The notes: a model not told the origin generated them from the sequence alone. Counted from the stretch's first letter, positions 51,692 through 61,511 are shown. The stretch is 64,000 nucleotides of DNA from Coleofasciculus sp. FACHB-T130 (GCF_014695375.1 NZ_JACJOG010000050.1:124001-188000); one strand, 5' to 3'. A program made the numbers and translations.

Positions 51692-52384
51692 TTACTTAAT
51701 GTCCCGAAATCCGTTGGAAAGTTGGCTGTAAATCAACACGGCTAATTGCGCCCCTAAGATGGGTGCAACCCAATAAACCCAGTGGTGCTGCCAAATGCCG
51801 CCCACTAAAGCGGGGCCGAGCGATCGCACTGGATTCATACTCGCTCCGGTAATTGGCCCCATAAACGCCGCCTCTAGCCCCACCGTCAAGCCAATCGCTA
51901 ACCCCGCAAAGCCAATCGGGGCGCGGCGATCGAGACCGGAACCAAAAATCACAAACATTAAAATAAAGGTGAGAACCGTTTCCAGCACCAGGGATTGCAG
52001 CCAATTCCCTTCTAGCGGCACCGTCGCACCCAGATTGCCAACGCGCCCTAAAGCCATCCAGAGTAAAGCTGAGGCGGCAATTGCTCCTAAAGACTGCGCC
52101 AAGATGTAGGGCAATACTTGGCGTTTCGGGAAAAAGCCGCTTGTCCAGAAAGCCAGCGTTACCGCCGGGTTAAAGTGAGCGCCGCTAATGTGTCCCAAGG
52201 CGTAAATTAAAGCGGCAACAACTGCGCCAAACACAAAGCTGATGCCGAGATGAGTCACCGCGCCATCGCTAATTTGGTTTACCATCACGGCACCCGTACC
52301 GGCAAACACCAGGATGAATGTACCCACTCCCTCAGCGATCGCTTGTTGCTTGCACGATTGGAAAACTGAGTTACAACGCGCCAT
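51692..52384 (-). CDS. MIP-family aquaglyceroporin of the arsenic operon
   Basis: 230 residues from the ATG at 52384 (MARCNSVFQSCKQQAIAEGV). Six membrane helices are present. The two pore boxes are HFNPAVTLAF and GASMNPVRSLG. In some bacteria such a channel replaces ArsB and lets arsenite flow out after ArsC reduces arsenate; placement right before arsC fits that. No arsB or acr3 gene is seen in the window. Confidence 0.88.
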   Translation of the reverse strand: MARCNSVFQSCKQQAIAEGVGTFILVFAGTGAVMVNQISDGAVTHLGISFVFGAVVAALIYALGHISGAHFNPAVTLAFWTSGFFPKRQVLPYILAQSLGAIAASALLWMALGRVGNLGATVPLEGNWLQSLVLETVLTFILMFVIFGSGLDRRAPIGFAGLAIGLTVGLEAAFMGPITGASMNPVRSLGPALVGGIWQHHWVYWVAPILGAQLAVLIYSQLSNGFRDIK

Positions 52385-52441
52385 CCGCGACACTGATTTC
52401 ACGACCATCCCCAGCACCAAAGAATTTTCTGCAACTTATAT

Positions 52442-52486
52442 TTCAAAAAAAATTGATGCATTAAGCATATTTCAAAAAAAATTGAT
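52442..52486. promoter_or_regulatory. Two ArsR-type operators
   Basis: TTCAAAAAAAATTGAT occurs at 52442-52457 and again at 52471-52486. On the other strand each reads ATCAA, 6 bases, TTGAA, the usual ArsR/SmtB palindrome form. They lie between arsR and the channel gene, so ArsR probably represses channel, arsC and arsH and is released by arsenite. Confidence 0.75.
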
Positions 52487-52495
52487 GTGTCAAGC

Positions 52496-52822
52496 CTAGT
52501 CTTTACAGGGAAGCGCTGATAAGAGCGGGCTGAAGCGACTGTACTCTGCCAAATACTGCTCCAAAACAACAAATTGAGGCAGATTGAGGCTGTAGTAAAT
52601 CCAGCGTCCTTCTTGTCGGGAGCAAACTAAAGCGGCTTCTTTGAGAGTTTTTAGGTGAAAGGAAAGTTTAGACTGAGTGACCCCCAACTGTTCGCAGAGT
52701 TCGCAGACGCAGCGCTCTTGTTCGCGGAGCAGCTCTAACACTTGAATCCGTAGGGGGTCAGACAGGGCATGAAAGCCAGAAGAAACGGAAGGAGGTGCGA
52801 TCGCAGGTAGTTTAGCCATCAA
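52496..52822 (-). CDS. arsR: ArsR-family arsenic-responsive repressor
   Basis: 108 residues: LSDPLRIQVLELLREQERCV CELCEQLGVTQSKLSFHLKT LKEAALVCSRQEGRWIYYSL forms the winged HTH. Cys-rich ERCVCELC supplies the arsenite-binding cysteines. A second start codon follows the first (MMAK). Its operators lie just downstream in the intergenic space. Confidence 0.93.
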   Translation of the reverse strand: MMAKLPAIAPPSVSSGFHALSDPLRIQVLELLREQERCVCELCEQLGVTQSKLSFHLKTLKEAALVCSRQEGRWIYYSLNLPQFVVLEQYLAEYSRFSPLLSALPCKD

Positions 52823-52878
52823 GTTTTATTGAAGAATCTCTTCAGCTATCCTATCCAAGCACCCAACAAATTCGTCAC

Positions 52879-53847
52879 TTAACAGCAACCGCCGCCCGTA
52901 TAGTACCAGGTTGAATCAGTAATCAGGATGTCTTTTGGCATCAATGCACCAAGCTTTCCTGCTGTCTTATCGCACACTGCGGCTGGTAAACCCCGCGGGA
53001 GGATATGCCCGTTCGAGTCATCAAAAAACTCTTCGGTGCCGGTGTAAATCGCCGTTTTGCCAGTAAAAATACAAGCACCATCTTCAGGAATTGCCACTTT
53101 AAAAGAAACAGAATCCAAACTTTCTAATAGCAATGGTTCCTGCAACCCGTAGCTAGCGCAATCCAGCAGTCGGTAAGGACGCCGCGCTCGAATTTCTATC
53201 TGCCCAAATCCAGCATCAATAAGATGCTGAGTATATTGCTCGTAAGTTAAAGCACCTGACAGACACATTGCCCGTAACCGTTCATCCTGCCGCAGATGTG
53301 GTGGGATGGGACGAGTGGCGATCGGGTCGCTCATCAGTAGACGACCCCCTGGTTTTAACACCCGGAAGGCTTCTCGAAGCGCCCGATGCAGGTCAGCGGG
53401 TTCAAAGATATTAAATAGACAATTCTGCGCCACCACATCTACAGAGGCGTCTGGCACTGGGAGGGAGAAGGCATCGCCTTCCCGAATCTCCACAAAACTG
53501 GGGTCAAACCAGGAATTTTCTTGGGCAGCGATCGCTAAGTTCCGAGTCGCTGCCTCGCGCATCGCCGCCACTGGATCGACGGCAATCACCCCACCCGGAC
53601 GGCGAGAAAAATAAGCAAATTGCAGCGCTTCCAAACCACCGCCAACGCCGACATATAGCACCGTCGGGTCATTAGCGAGTTCAGCGGCATGGACGGTAGT
53701 ACCGCAACCGTAGTTCATCTCCTGCATCTGAGGCGAAATTTTTAGTCCTGGCAGTTGCAGGGGACTGCTTTGGACACAACAAAGTCCGACTTGTGGCGTC
53801 TGCGCTACTTCACTATAAAACTCAGCAGCAGTTTCGAGATAGCTCAC
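52879..53847 (-). CDS. arsM: Arsenite methyltransferase ArsM (arsenosugar pathway type)
   Basis: 322 residues. SAM motif is VLYVGVGGGLEALQFA; then IAVDPV, VDVVAQNCLFNIFEPADL and LRVLKPGGRLLMSD. Cysteines for arsenic binding lie at LCCVQSS, at NYGCGT and at the very end (TGGGCC). It methylates arsenite, supplying substrate for ArsS. First gene of the arsenic cluster, 56 bases before arsR. Confidence 0.9.
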   Translation of the reverse strand: MSYLETAAEFYSEVAQTPQVGLCCVQSSPLQLPGLKISPQMQEMNYGCGTTVHAAELANDPTVLYVGVGGGLEALQFAYFSRRPGGVIAVDPVAAMREAATRNLAIAAQENSWFDPSFVEIREGDAFSLPVPDASVDVVAQNCLFNIFEPADLHRALREAFRVLKPGGRLLMSDPIATRPIPPHLRQDERLRAMCLSGALTYEQYTQHLIDAGFGQIEIRARRPYRLLDCASYGLQEPLLLESLDSVSFKVAIPEDGACIFTGKTAIYTGTEEFFDDSNGHILPRGLPAAVCDKTAGKLGALMPKDILITDSTWYYTGGGCC

Positions 53848-54035
53848 TCAAATATTCTCCTAGATTGGCGTTGCGACTTTTTAGCAAATTGCTAAAAATA
53901 CTCTGATTCCAATCTATAAGGCTATCAAATCCCTAATAAATGAGCATTGCCTGAAAAAGGGCTCTCCCCAGCGCTACCAACTTTTCCCCTGGTCTGCTAA
54001 GGCGAAGTTAACATAGAGCCATAGGAATTTATACT

Positions 54036-54374
54036 GTGCTGGGCTCAAAAGTGGAAACTGGTTCGCAAGAAAAGTGTTTGGAGCAAGATCGGCGTTGCGT
54101 CATCGTTTGCCAGTACCGTTCCTGTTTGGTAAATGGAAGCGCAGAGGTACTTGCCGCTTTTGAGAGTGCTGATATTCCCGGAGTCATGGTGACGGGGAGC
54201 GGTTGCCAGGGACAGTGCAGCTGTGGTCCTACAGTGCGAATTGTCCCGGAAGAAACTTGGTACTGCCGAGTTCAACCCAGCGATGTCCAGACGATCGTTG
54301 AACAACATTTACAAAAAGGGGAACCAATAGAAGCAAAGCTGAATCCCAGAATTCACATGAGAATCAGTTTTTGA
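54036..54374 (+). CDS. Thioredoxin-like [2Fe-2S] ferredoxin
   Basis: 112 residues from GTG; the first in-frame codons are weak and the true start may be later. The cluster pattern CQYRSC...GSGCQGQCSCGP with VRIVPEETWY is that of thioredoxin-like 2Fe-2S ferredoxins. Divergent from arsM. It is an electron carrier of unknown partner. Confidence 0.82.
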   Translation: MLGSKVETGSQEKCLEQDRRCVIVCQYRSCLVNGSAEVLAAFESADIPGVMVTGSGCQGQCSCGPTVRIVPEETWYCRVQPSDVQTIVEQHLQKGEPIEAKLNPRIHMRISF

Positions 54375-54568
54375 AGTGATTTTCACTCCGATAACTGCCG
54401 CCGTGTCAAGTTTTCTCAGATGTAGGTTGGTTACTTGCTTAAATCAAGCAGTTTTTGTGGCAGTTTAACGACACGGCGATCGCGCATCCCTGTGATGTAG
54501 ATCAAAAGCCGCTCGTTGTATTTCTAGGCTTTAATAGTTCAGTAGAACGCTGTATAAGGCTCATCAAT

Positions 54569-55543
54569 ATGCCTACTTATACCGGAATTTCCAGTGAAGC
54601 TTTTAGACATCCCCTCGACCGACAAGCCGAGCAAGCCTTACGCAGCGTGCCTGGATTTGATATGGTTGCCCGTAAATTTGTGGAATTTGCCTCTGAGCGT
54701 CCCCAGTTTGTCTACCACATGGGCAATAGCATTCAGGTCGGGCCGCGTCAGTATGCTAGCATCTATGGCATTTTCCGGGAATGCTTGCGCGATCTGGACG
54801 TTTACCCAGAACCAACGCTTTTCGTTTCCCAAGCGCCTTGGGTTAATGCCAGCGCCCTCGGACAAGAACGCCCTTATGTGATCCTGAACTCTGGACTTTT
54901 AGACCTGCTCAACGAAGCGGAACTTCGGGCAGTCATTGCACATGAATTAGGACATATTAAATGCGGTCACACGACCTTACGTCAGATGGCGGTTTGGGCT
55001 TTGCAAGCCGTCAACTTTATCGGGAATGCGACCTTTGGCTTCAGCACTTTGGTCAGTACCGGCTTGGTTTTGGCGTTTATTGAATGGAGCCGTAAAGCGG
55101 AATTATCAGCAGATCGAGCCGCTTTCCTGGTGACAGACGACCTGAATCCGGTGATGCACTTAATGATGAAATTTGCTGGTGGCAGCGCCCGTTATGCCAA
55201 TGAAGTAAATTTAGATGAATTTATTCGTCAATCGCAAAAATATCAGGAATTGGACGAAGACGGGTTGAATCAAGTCTACAAGTTCTTACTTTACAATAAC
55301 TTTACTCAAGGTTGGTTTACGACCCATCCCTTTACGGTCGATCGCCTTCACCACTTGCAGGAGTGGGCAAACTCAGAGGAATATCGTCACATTCGCCGGG
55401 GCAATTACCAACGTTCCTCTGCACAGGGCGCGGTGAATGTCCCATCAGAAACAGCCGTTAATGAGGTGGATGCGCTACAGCGTCAAATTGAGGAATTGCA
55501 AGAACAAATTAACCGTCTCCGGTCTGAATCAGAAGATCCTTAG
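54569..55543 (+). CDS. M48-family zinc metalloprotease
   Basis: 324 residues from the ATG at 54569 (MPTYTGISSEAFRHPLDRQA); the open frame reaches upstream to 54455 but that part is unlike the family. The zinc motif is VIAHELGHIKCGH, the third ligand region is KAELSADRAAFLV, with two hydrophobic helices between. The tail is a coiled coil (VDALQRQIEELQEQINRLRS). Likely membrane-bound protein quality control. Confidence 0.9.
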   Translation: MPTYTGISSEAFRHPLDRQAEQALRSVPGFDMVARKFVEFASERPQFVYHMGNSIQVGPRQYASIYGIFRECLRDLDVYPEPTLFVSQAPWVNASALGQERPYVILNSGLLDLLNEAELRAVIAHELGHIKCGHTTLRQMAVWALQAVNFIGNATFGFSTLVSTGLVLAFIEWSRKAELSADRAAFLVTDDLNPVMHLMMKFAGGSARYANEVNLDEFIRQSQKYQELDEDGLNQVYKFLLYNNFTQGWFTTHPFTVDRLHHLQEWANSEEYRHIRRGNYQRSSAQGAVNVPSETAVNEVDALQRQIEELQEQINRLRSESEDP

Positions 55544-55698
55544 CGGTTAAGAGCAAGTTCCCCAAGCGTATGTATTTTCAAGGATTGCTATGGGCAGTCA
55601 AGTCAAGTACTATACACTGCAATTAGCATTGACGCTGGGTGCCATCTACTTTCGCTCTTCACACTCTAAGGAAGGACTCAATAGTCCTAATTAATGGA

Positions 55699-57057
55699 AT
55701 GGTCAGGGACATTCTATCAGATGGATATCAGGCCGAGTTTCGTGTCATTTCCAACCAGTCAGATCGAGATATGATCTATCGTTTTTTGGTGGACATTGTT
55801 CAGCAATGGCCCCCAGAAGCCGTTCTGCAAGAATTTAAGCAGTTATTTATTTATTACAGTCCTAACGCTGTTAATACCAACGCGATCAAAGCGCTTTCAG
55901 ACATTATCTTTGCAAATGATGAAGAAGAATTTAAAAACACTCTAAAGCGCTCTTGTTATATCCTCATCAATAATTGGGAAACGACGCGAAGCTATAAAGC
56001 AATTAAAGAATTAGTTTTAGTATTTAGCGATTTAAATATTAGCAAGTCAACCTTGTCTCCAAGTTTAAGTAAGTTGAGACTTTGGCTTGTAAATTTTATT
56101 AAAAGCCAAGACTATCAAGATTTAAAGATATTTGCTGCTAGATACGAAGAACATGAAGCAACCCATTGGAGCCATCGTTATACTTCTTATCTGTTAGTTC
56201 CTCAATATGCGAATCTCTCAAACCCCGTCGAACAGCGGGAAGCTGCCAGAGCATTGTCGCAAGAACTGAAAGATCGCTTTAAGTTTGAGCTAGCAATGTA
56301 TACCACGCGATCGCAGTCGGCGATGCCTAGAGAAATTTTGCCTAAAAACCCGACTGGTTTAGGGGATGAGGTACTGCGTCTGATCAAGACGATTGTTGCG
56401 AAACGGGGGCCATTTAGCTATACAAATCTGGCAAATATTTTTCTCCAACAAACTCAAGGACTTCTCTACAAAAACTTTAAGCATAGTCTACAAAAGTATT
56501 TAATTTTTTCTGTGGAAAACAGAAAATTTGTAGAGGTCTTGAAAACAAAATTAGAAGAAAAGCTAGATGTTGTATATGAAAATCATCATGAAGAACCGCT
56601 AGATGATGCCCTGTTGTTAAGAACCTGTAATCGGGTGATCGAATATTTAACGACTGAAAATCATCGGGAACCTTCGCCTCTATTTATTTTATTGATGTCG
56701 CAAGGGCATCCTTTGACTTTAGTAATCGTACTGCTGAAAATTTTATTAATTTGTAAAAATGTTCGCACCCATTTAGAAACTTGCATTGCTGAACTAATCA
56801 AATACTATATGCACTATCCGGAAGAGGATTGCAAGTGGGTAGTGAATTTCTTTGAAATATTTCATATAACCTTTGCTATCTATGGTGAAAACGTTCAGTA
56901 CAATTTGATCAAGATGAACGGAAATGGCACGAAGAAGCTGCCTAACGGGACGGCAGAGATGTATCGGGTTTTTTCTCAACTGAAGTTAGATAGCGATATA
57001 AAAGCTGCAACTTCTGCGATCGCAGAGGCGATGTCAGATCAAGTTGCAGAGGATTAG
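55699..57057 (+). CDS. Large helical protein of unknown function
   Basis: 452 residues from the ATG at 55699 (MVRDILSDGYQAEFRVISNQ); a GTG at 55639 would add 20 residues. It is helical throughout, with many leucines and charged residues. No catalytic motif is recognised. The composition and stable frame support a real gene, possibly a conserved cyanobacterial protein. Convergent with the flippase-like gene at 57183. Confidence 0.7.
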   Translation: MVRDILSDGYQAEFRVISNQSDRDMIYRFLVDIVQQWPPEAVLQEFKQLFIYYSPNAVNTNAIKALSDIIFANDEEEFKNTLKRSCYILINNWETTRSYKAIKELVLVFSDLNISKSTLSPSLSKLRLWLVNFIKSQDYQDLKIFAARYEEHEATHWSHRYTSYLLVPQYANLSNPVEQREAARALSQELKDRFKFELAMYTTRSQSAMPREILPKNPTGLGDEVLRLIKTIVAKRGPFSYTNLANIFLQQTQGLLYKNFKHSLQKYLIFSVENRKFVEVLKTKLEEKLDVVYENHHEEPLDDALLLRTCNRVIEYLTTENHREPSPLFILLMSQGHPLTLVIVLLKILLICKNVRTHLETCIAELIKYYMHYPEEDCKWVVNFFEIFHITFAIYGENVQYNLIKMNGNGTKKLPNGTAEMYRVFSQLKLDSDIKAATSAIAEAMSDQVAED

Positions 57058-57182
57058 GTTTCTGGCTACCCGTTGAAAGCGGGACAGGGGAACCCCACCC
57101 TTAATCCCTCCCCGGTTTTCGGTGAGGGGAACCTGGATTGAGGGGGAATAAAGTTGTCATAGCTGTGTAGTTGATAGCCCTT

Positions 57183-58187
57183 TTAGCGATCCTTCAGCTC
57201 GCTCAAAGTTGCCAATCCAGCAGCGGCGGCTTCCGCTAAAATACTCACCAAGCGGAATAGGGCGACGACGCTGAGGAGAATGGCGGCAGAAAAATGTTGA
57301 CCGAATAGAGCGATCGCTGTCGCTTCAAATACCCCGATTCCCCCAGGTGCGCCGGGAACAATCAAACCCAACAGCCATGACAAACTAAACCCACTCAGCA
57401 GCATCGGGATTTGATTGGGATTCACTGGTGTCAGCGCTAGCATGGCAAACAAAAACCCCGCGCCGCGCAGTAACAAAAAGCCAATTTCTCCCAACAAAGG
57501 AAATAGAGGATAGCGCTCAAGTCGAAAAGAAGCTTCTGCCGCTTCTGTGGGGGGTTGAGAAGCTGAAGCAGAGATAGCATTTTCTTCTCCCCCGCGCCCC
57601 TGCGCCCCTGCACCTCTTGCTTTCTTTCCCTTAAATTTACTTGCCAACTGCATCAGCGGGTTCAAAATTCGGGGATGAACGCCCAGCAAAACCACACCCA
57701 GACCAAGAATTTGTAAGGTTCTCGTCTGGGTATTCTGAGGGACACCGGCCCAACCCAACTGGCTACCTGCTAAGGCAACTAATAAAGCGGCAGCCGCCAT
57801 CAGCAGGGGTTCGAGTAACACGCTGAGAGTCGCGGCACCGAAAGAACCCCCGTGGGATGTCACCGCCACGATGCGCCCGTAGTAGTGCCAGACATTCCCT
57901 GGTAAATACTTGGCAAGGTTGGTTTTCAGGTAAACTTGGAGCGCCCATCGAGGCTGAACGGGTTGCCGGAACGATTGCAAAATCCAACTCCAGACGAATC
58001 CAGACCAAGTATGAGCCAGTAAAGTAATCAAAAAGGCGATCGCTAGATTTGTCCATCCCGCACCAGTCATTCGGATGGCTGCGACTTCCCGCCAATTGTC
58101 TTTGAGAGCTTTTGCCAAAAAAAATAGCGTCCCGCCGAGAATCACCCAGCGCAAGTACGGCTTCAGGGATGACCAAATTTTTTTCAT
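57183..58187 (-). CDS. Lysylphosphatidylglycerol synthase/flippase-like membrane protein (UPF0104)
   Basis: 334 residues with about eight membrane helices. The family features are LKTNLAKYLPGNVWHYYGRI near residue 90 and SWLLGLIVPGAPGGIGVFEA near the C-terminus. A low-complexity insert GKKARGAGAQGRGGEENAIS lies in the middle loop. Related proteins flip lipids or are the membrane half of lipid-modifying enzymes. Substrate unknown. Confidence 0.85.
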   Translation of the reverse strand: MKKIWSSLKPYLRWVILGGTLFFLAKALKDNWREVAAIRMTGAGWTNLAIAFLITLLAHTWSGFVWSWILQSFRQPVQPRWALQVYLKTNLAKYLPGNVWHYYGRIVAVTSHGGSFGAATLSVLLEPLLMAAAALLVALAGSQLGWAGVPQNTQTRTLQILGLGVVLLGVHPRILNPLMQLASKFKGKKARGAGAQGRGGEENAISASASQPPTEAAEASFRLERYPLFPLLGEIGFLLLRGAGFLFAMLALTPVNPNQIPMLLSGFSLSWLLGLIVPGAPGGIGVFEATAIALFGQHFSAAILLSVVALFRLVSILAEAAAAGLATLSELKDR

Positions 58188-58678
58188 GACCTTTCACACT
58201 GGGTAGCGAGTTGAGGCAAATACCTCATCCTAGAGTATGAGAATACCAAAGTGAGAACGGTAGCGAGTCTGTAACTTTTGCCAGAGGGAGCGATCGCTCT
58301 TCTGTTTCTACACTTTGCAGACATTCGCGAACAATTTCCCAGCCAAGCTTGGCACATCTGGGATACGGATAACGATCCGCTACCTGATGGTGAGGCAAGT
58401 TTGATGTGAGCGATCGCGTTTGAGGCAGCGATGCCCAGACCCATCTGATGCTGAAAGATTGAGAAAAATCAGCCAAGTTCTAGGCTGAGCGATGTTTTTA
58501 GCTGGCATGGTCGCGAACCAACCAATATCACCGTAGTTTTGCTTATTTTTTGGGAATCTCTCTACGGTTAGAGAGAGGTTGCTTTTAGTTGCAACCAGAA
58601 TGTGACCTGCGCTAGAGGTAGGAACACTGTAGCTTTTGTATTGTTTATGACAGTTCGTAAAAATCTTGGGAGTAGTGT
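58188..58678. other. Gap with possible gene remnant
   Basis: On the minus strand at 58225-58476 an open frame contains DRYPYPRCAKLGWEIVRECL QSVETEERSLPLAKVT, which looks more protein-like than chance. It has no convincing start or family and is probably a remnant. The rest is AT-rich; a promoter for the lipoprotein gene at 58679 is likely. Confidence 0.35.
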
Positions 58679-59233
58679 GTGAAACACTTAACTGCTTTCT
58701 TTAAAAAACTACGGTTACGTCAAATATTGACCGTTTTTTTGGCAGGCGCGTTGCTAATTGTTACCAGCGCTTGTAACAATGGCGATTCTTTAGGGGCACG
58801 TCCACAAAATCCCCCCGTGCAAATGGGAGGGAACAACAATCCCCACAGCAATGGTGGAGATGGCTACACGAATTACAAAATGTCTACCGATCCTAACGTC
58901 AGCAAAACAGCGAATCCACGAGATCGCGCTGACTTGCAGATCCTGTCCAATCAGTTAATTGCTACCAGCGATTCTGAAATCCTCTACCCGGGTGCTGAGA
59001 CACCAGCAGGTCGAGCAGCAAAGGAAAAAGAATTGCCCATAAAAACTTCAGAGGATTTTGAAGTCTCTGGAGCTGGAGGTCGTCAACCTATAATCAATCG
59101 CAGCGATCCTAATGCCAAGATATTAGAAAGTATCGGTGAAGAGTTCAAAGAGGCTTCCAGCTTCATCAAAGATAAATCAGATGAAGCCGGTCAGAGACCT
59201 GAAATGCAAAGCAACCCTGCTTTGCACAAATAA
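58679..59233 (+). CDS. Lipoprotein of unknown function
   Basis: 184 residues from GTG. The signal peptide FFKKLRLRQILTVFLAGALL IVTSAC ends in a lipobox (TSAC), so the protein is probably lipid-anchored. The mature part is polar and disordered-looking. It shares its leader style (LTVFL, TSAC/TTAC) with the next gene, suggesting a paralogous pair. Confidence 0.75.
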   Translation: MKHLTAFFKKLRLRQILTVFLAGALLIVTSACNNGDSLGARPQNPPVQMGGNNNPHSNGGDGYTNYKMSTDPNVSKTANPRDRADLQILSNQLIATSDSEILYPGAETPAGRAAKEKELPIKTSEDFEVSGAGGRQPIINRSDPNAKILESIGEEFKEASSFIKDKSDEAGQRPEMQSNPALHK

Positions 59234-59333
59234 GCAAATAATTGAGATTTTCGATTGGCAGTCAATCGAAAATCTCGGATTGCAATGCTAACCAAAACAA
59301 CCATTGACTCGTACAGAAAAAGGAGTTTTTTTG

Positions 59334-59930
59334 ATGAACAGCGTAATTAATTGGTTGAAAAAAATCAACTTGGGCAAAATCCTGACCGTGTTTTTGTCCG
59401 CCACGATCATTTTTGTTACCACCGCTTGTAATGGTGGGGCACAAGCGAAGACCGCCGACCAAATTAGGGAGGACGTTCCTACAGGTGCCTTAACCAATGA
59501 GTATAAAGGTGGGATGAACGACTATAGCGATACCGATCCCAGAAGAGACACCTCAGGCGTAGCAGCTAAGGCAAAAGGCCTAATTGACAATGCTGAGCGC
59601 CACGTAATTGACGAGACCGATGACGTAGGTACAAACACCAAGCGGATTCTGGATAAGAAGGGCGAAAACGCTAAACAGTTCGGTGAGAATGTCAAGCAAA
59701 ATACCGACGCAATTGGCGACAAAGCGCAAAAATCGGCTAGTGATTTCGCTAAGGGAACAAAGCAGGGAATTGAAAATCTCAAGGGCAATACTCAGGATGC
59801 AACCAAAGACCTGGGTAAAGGAACGCAGCAGGCAGCTGACAATGTCCAGGAAAATAGTAAATATGCAGGCAGAAATGTAATTGAGAGTGCTAAGCGGGCA
59901 GCAGACAAGGCTGCTGATGCGATTGATTAG
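59334..59930 (+). CDS. LEA-like helical lipoprotein
   Basis: 198 residues from the ATG at 59334, chosen because AGGAG lies 9 bases upstream. The signal WLKKINLGKILTVFLSATII FVTTAC ends in a lipobox. The mature part has repeating 11-residue-like helices rich in Lys, Asp, Ala and Asn (ENAKQFGENVKQNTDAIGDK AQKSASDFAKGTKQGIENLK), resembling LEA or apolipoprotein-like proteins. Possibly stress-protective at the membrane. Confidence 0.78.
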   Translation: MNSVINWLKKINLGKILTVFLSATIIFVTTACNGGAQAKTADQIREDVPTGALTNEYKGGMNDYSDTDPRRDTSGVAAKAKGLIDNAERHVIDETDDVGTNTKRILDKKGENAKQFGENVKQNTDAIGDKAQKSASDFAKGTKQGIENLKGNTQDATKDLGKGTQQAADNVQENSKYAGRNVIESAKRAADKAADAID

Positions 59931-59974
59931 CAGCGTCTGGAATTAAATAAACACCAGACTCAATCAATGATTCT

Positions 59975-60035
59975 AGGGGCGGGATAATCCTGCCCCTATT
60001 TGCTTTGATTCTAGGGGCGGGATAATCCTGCCCCT
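59975..60035 (+). terminator. Tandemly duplicated hairpin terminator
   Basis: The hairpin AGGGGCGGGATAATCCTGCC CCT (23 bases) occurs at 59975-59997 and, unchanged, at 60013-60035, with a 38-base period. Each is followed by ATTTGCTTT. It lies 45 bases after the LEA-like lipoprotein gene. Confidence 0.8.
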
Positions 60036-60331
60036 ATTTGCTTTTGTATCCCTATAGCGGTTCTAACTTGAGTGCTATATCACTCGGAACCTCACCCCCA
60101 GCCCCTCTCCGTTCACGGAGAGGGGAGAATATTGAACCCCTCTAGTTGAAGTGAAGGGAAGGTCGAGGGGCAAGGGTGGGGTTAAACCGTACTGCATCGA
60201 ATAGAGAATTGTGATAGTACCCTGTCAGGGTTTCTCCGGGAGAATCCTTTCGGACAAACCGGATCAAAAATACATAACCTCAGCCTGACTGAAGATATAG
60301 CCGAGTAGAACACACACTCTCGGCGATTGAA
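60036..60331. repeat. Dispersed repeat region, no gene
   Basis: Contains a C-rich stretch CCTCACCCCCAGCCCCTCTC C with GGAGAGGGG arms and AATATTGAACCCC. Related sequences lie near 50480-50520 and 57090-57140. These are common interspersed repeats of cyanobacteria. The last 100 bases probably hold the promoter of the HetZ-like gene. Confidence 0.55.
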
Positions 60332-61312
60332 ATGAAAAAATTTCTAACCGTTGTGCTGTCTCCAACTGAGGTGGCGAAGCAGCTGGCATCTGACTGTCCT
60401 GGCTATAGCGCAGCAACCCATGAAAGTATTGCTCTGTGGCTGGTGGGAGAGGAAGGAGAGCGTTTTGAAACGTTTAACGCAACTCAGAGGGTAATTGCCT
60501 TGCAAGCGATGGATTATCGCTATCGCATTTTACGGCAACGCTACTTAGGCGTGGCACCAGAGCGTGCTTATTGCAACTTGACGACTCGGCTGGGGAGTTT
60601 AGTATTGCTGAAGAATAAAATTCGGACTTGGGTGGCGCTATCGCGCGATCGCTCGGCAACGGTTGTCGATGTGTTGCAAGAAGTCATTCAGGAATTATTG
60701 CATCGCGATCGCTACATTCAACAGCAAATTGCCTGGATTAGCAAATGTACTTCAGACGCTCGCTTAGGCAACTCTCTACTGATGAGCAGCATCGAAGAAT
60801 ACTGTCTCAGACCAATTTGCAACCAGCCACTTTTAGTTTATAGATTTTTTAACTATCTACGTCGTTCCCGGCGGGGAGGGATGACTCATATCCCCGATGG
60901 TGAACTGGTGCGACTGATTTCTGAGGAAGTGGTGTCCCACGAGACAAACAATCCGGTTAGTTTCCTCGATATCCACGCAGTTGCCGAGTATCAAGAGAAT
61001 CAAGCAATTGAAGAACAAATGTTTCTGCGGACAACCGTAAAGCAGGAGTTTTACAACTATTTAGCCGAAAATGTCAGTCGAGAAGCAGCGGTTTGGCTGG
61101 AACTTTACCTCGCTGGCAATTCTCAACAAGCGATCGCTCGCGCCTTGAATTTGCGGACTAGGGAAGTCTATCGTCTGCGGGAAAAAGTCAGTTACCATGC
61201 AATTCGCATTTTTGCTCGAAAAACAAAGCCGGAGCTAGTCGCAAGCTGGCTAAAACCCGCCGCAGCAGGTAGAACGTCTGAGCAAGTTGTGGCGATAGGA
61301 ATGGAAAAGTAG
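60332..61312 (+). CDS. HetZ-related DNA-binding protein
   Basis: 326 residues. The C-terminal block FYNYLAENVSREAAVWLELY LAGNSQQAIARALNLRTREV YRLREKVSYHAIRIFARK resembles the C-terminal region of HetZ and HetZ-related proteins (a HTH followed by YHxIRF). HetZ acts in heterocyst development, but HetZ-related proteins also occur in filamentous cyanobacteria without heterocysts. The assignment rests on recall of the family pattern; a direct role in differentiation is not shown. Confidence 0.65.
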   Translation: MKKFLTVVLSPTEVAKQLASDCPGYSAATHESIALWLVGEEGERFETFNATQRVIALQAMDYRYRILRQRYLGVAPERAYCNLTTRLGSLVLLKNKIRTWVALSRDRSATVVDVLQEVIQELLHRDRYIQQQIAWISKCTSDARLGNSLLMSSIEEYCLRPICNQPLLVYRFFNYLRRSRRGGMTHIPDGELVRLISEEVVSHETNNPVSFLDIHAVAEYQENQAIEEQMFLRTTVKQEFYNYLAENVSREAAVWLELYLAGNSQQAIARALNLRTREVYRLREKVSYHAIRIFARKTKPELVASWLKPAAAGRTSEQVVAIGMEK

Positions 61313-61511
61313 CCGAGTGAAGTTTGGGGAAAAGCGGGAATTTCTTGAAGATGTCACTCGCTTTGTTTAAAGTTATCCTTATCGTTTTTAGCCGTTCAAT
61401 CAGCTCCCCCGAACTTGCCTCAATTGACTTTGATCGGCATCCTGGTTTACGCGAGGCAAGGATGAGGAATTTCAGAGTCGCTTTGCATTTGCACAATTGA
61501 GTGAAATAACG

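Noticed and set aside
51696-52004. Minus-strand frame of 102 codons inside the channel gene
   Set aside because: Alternative frame of the MIP gene, whose NPA boxes are in the chosen frame.
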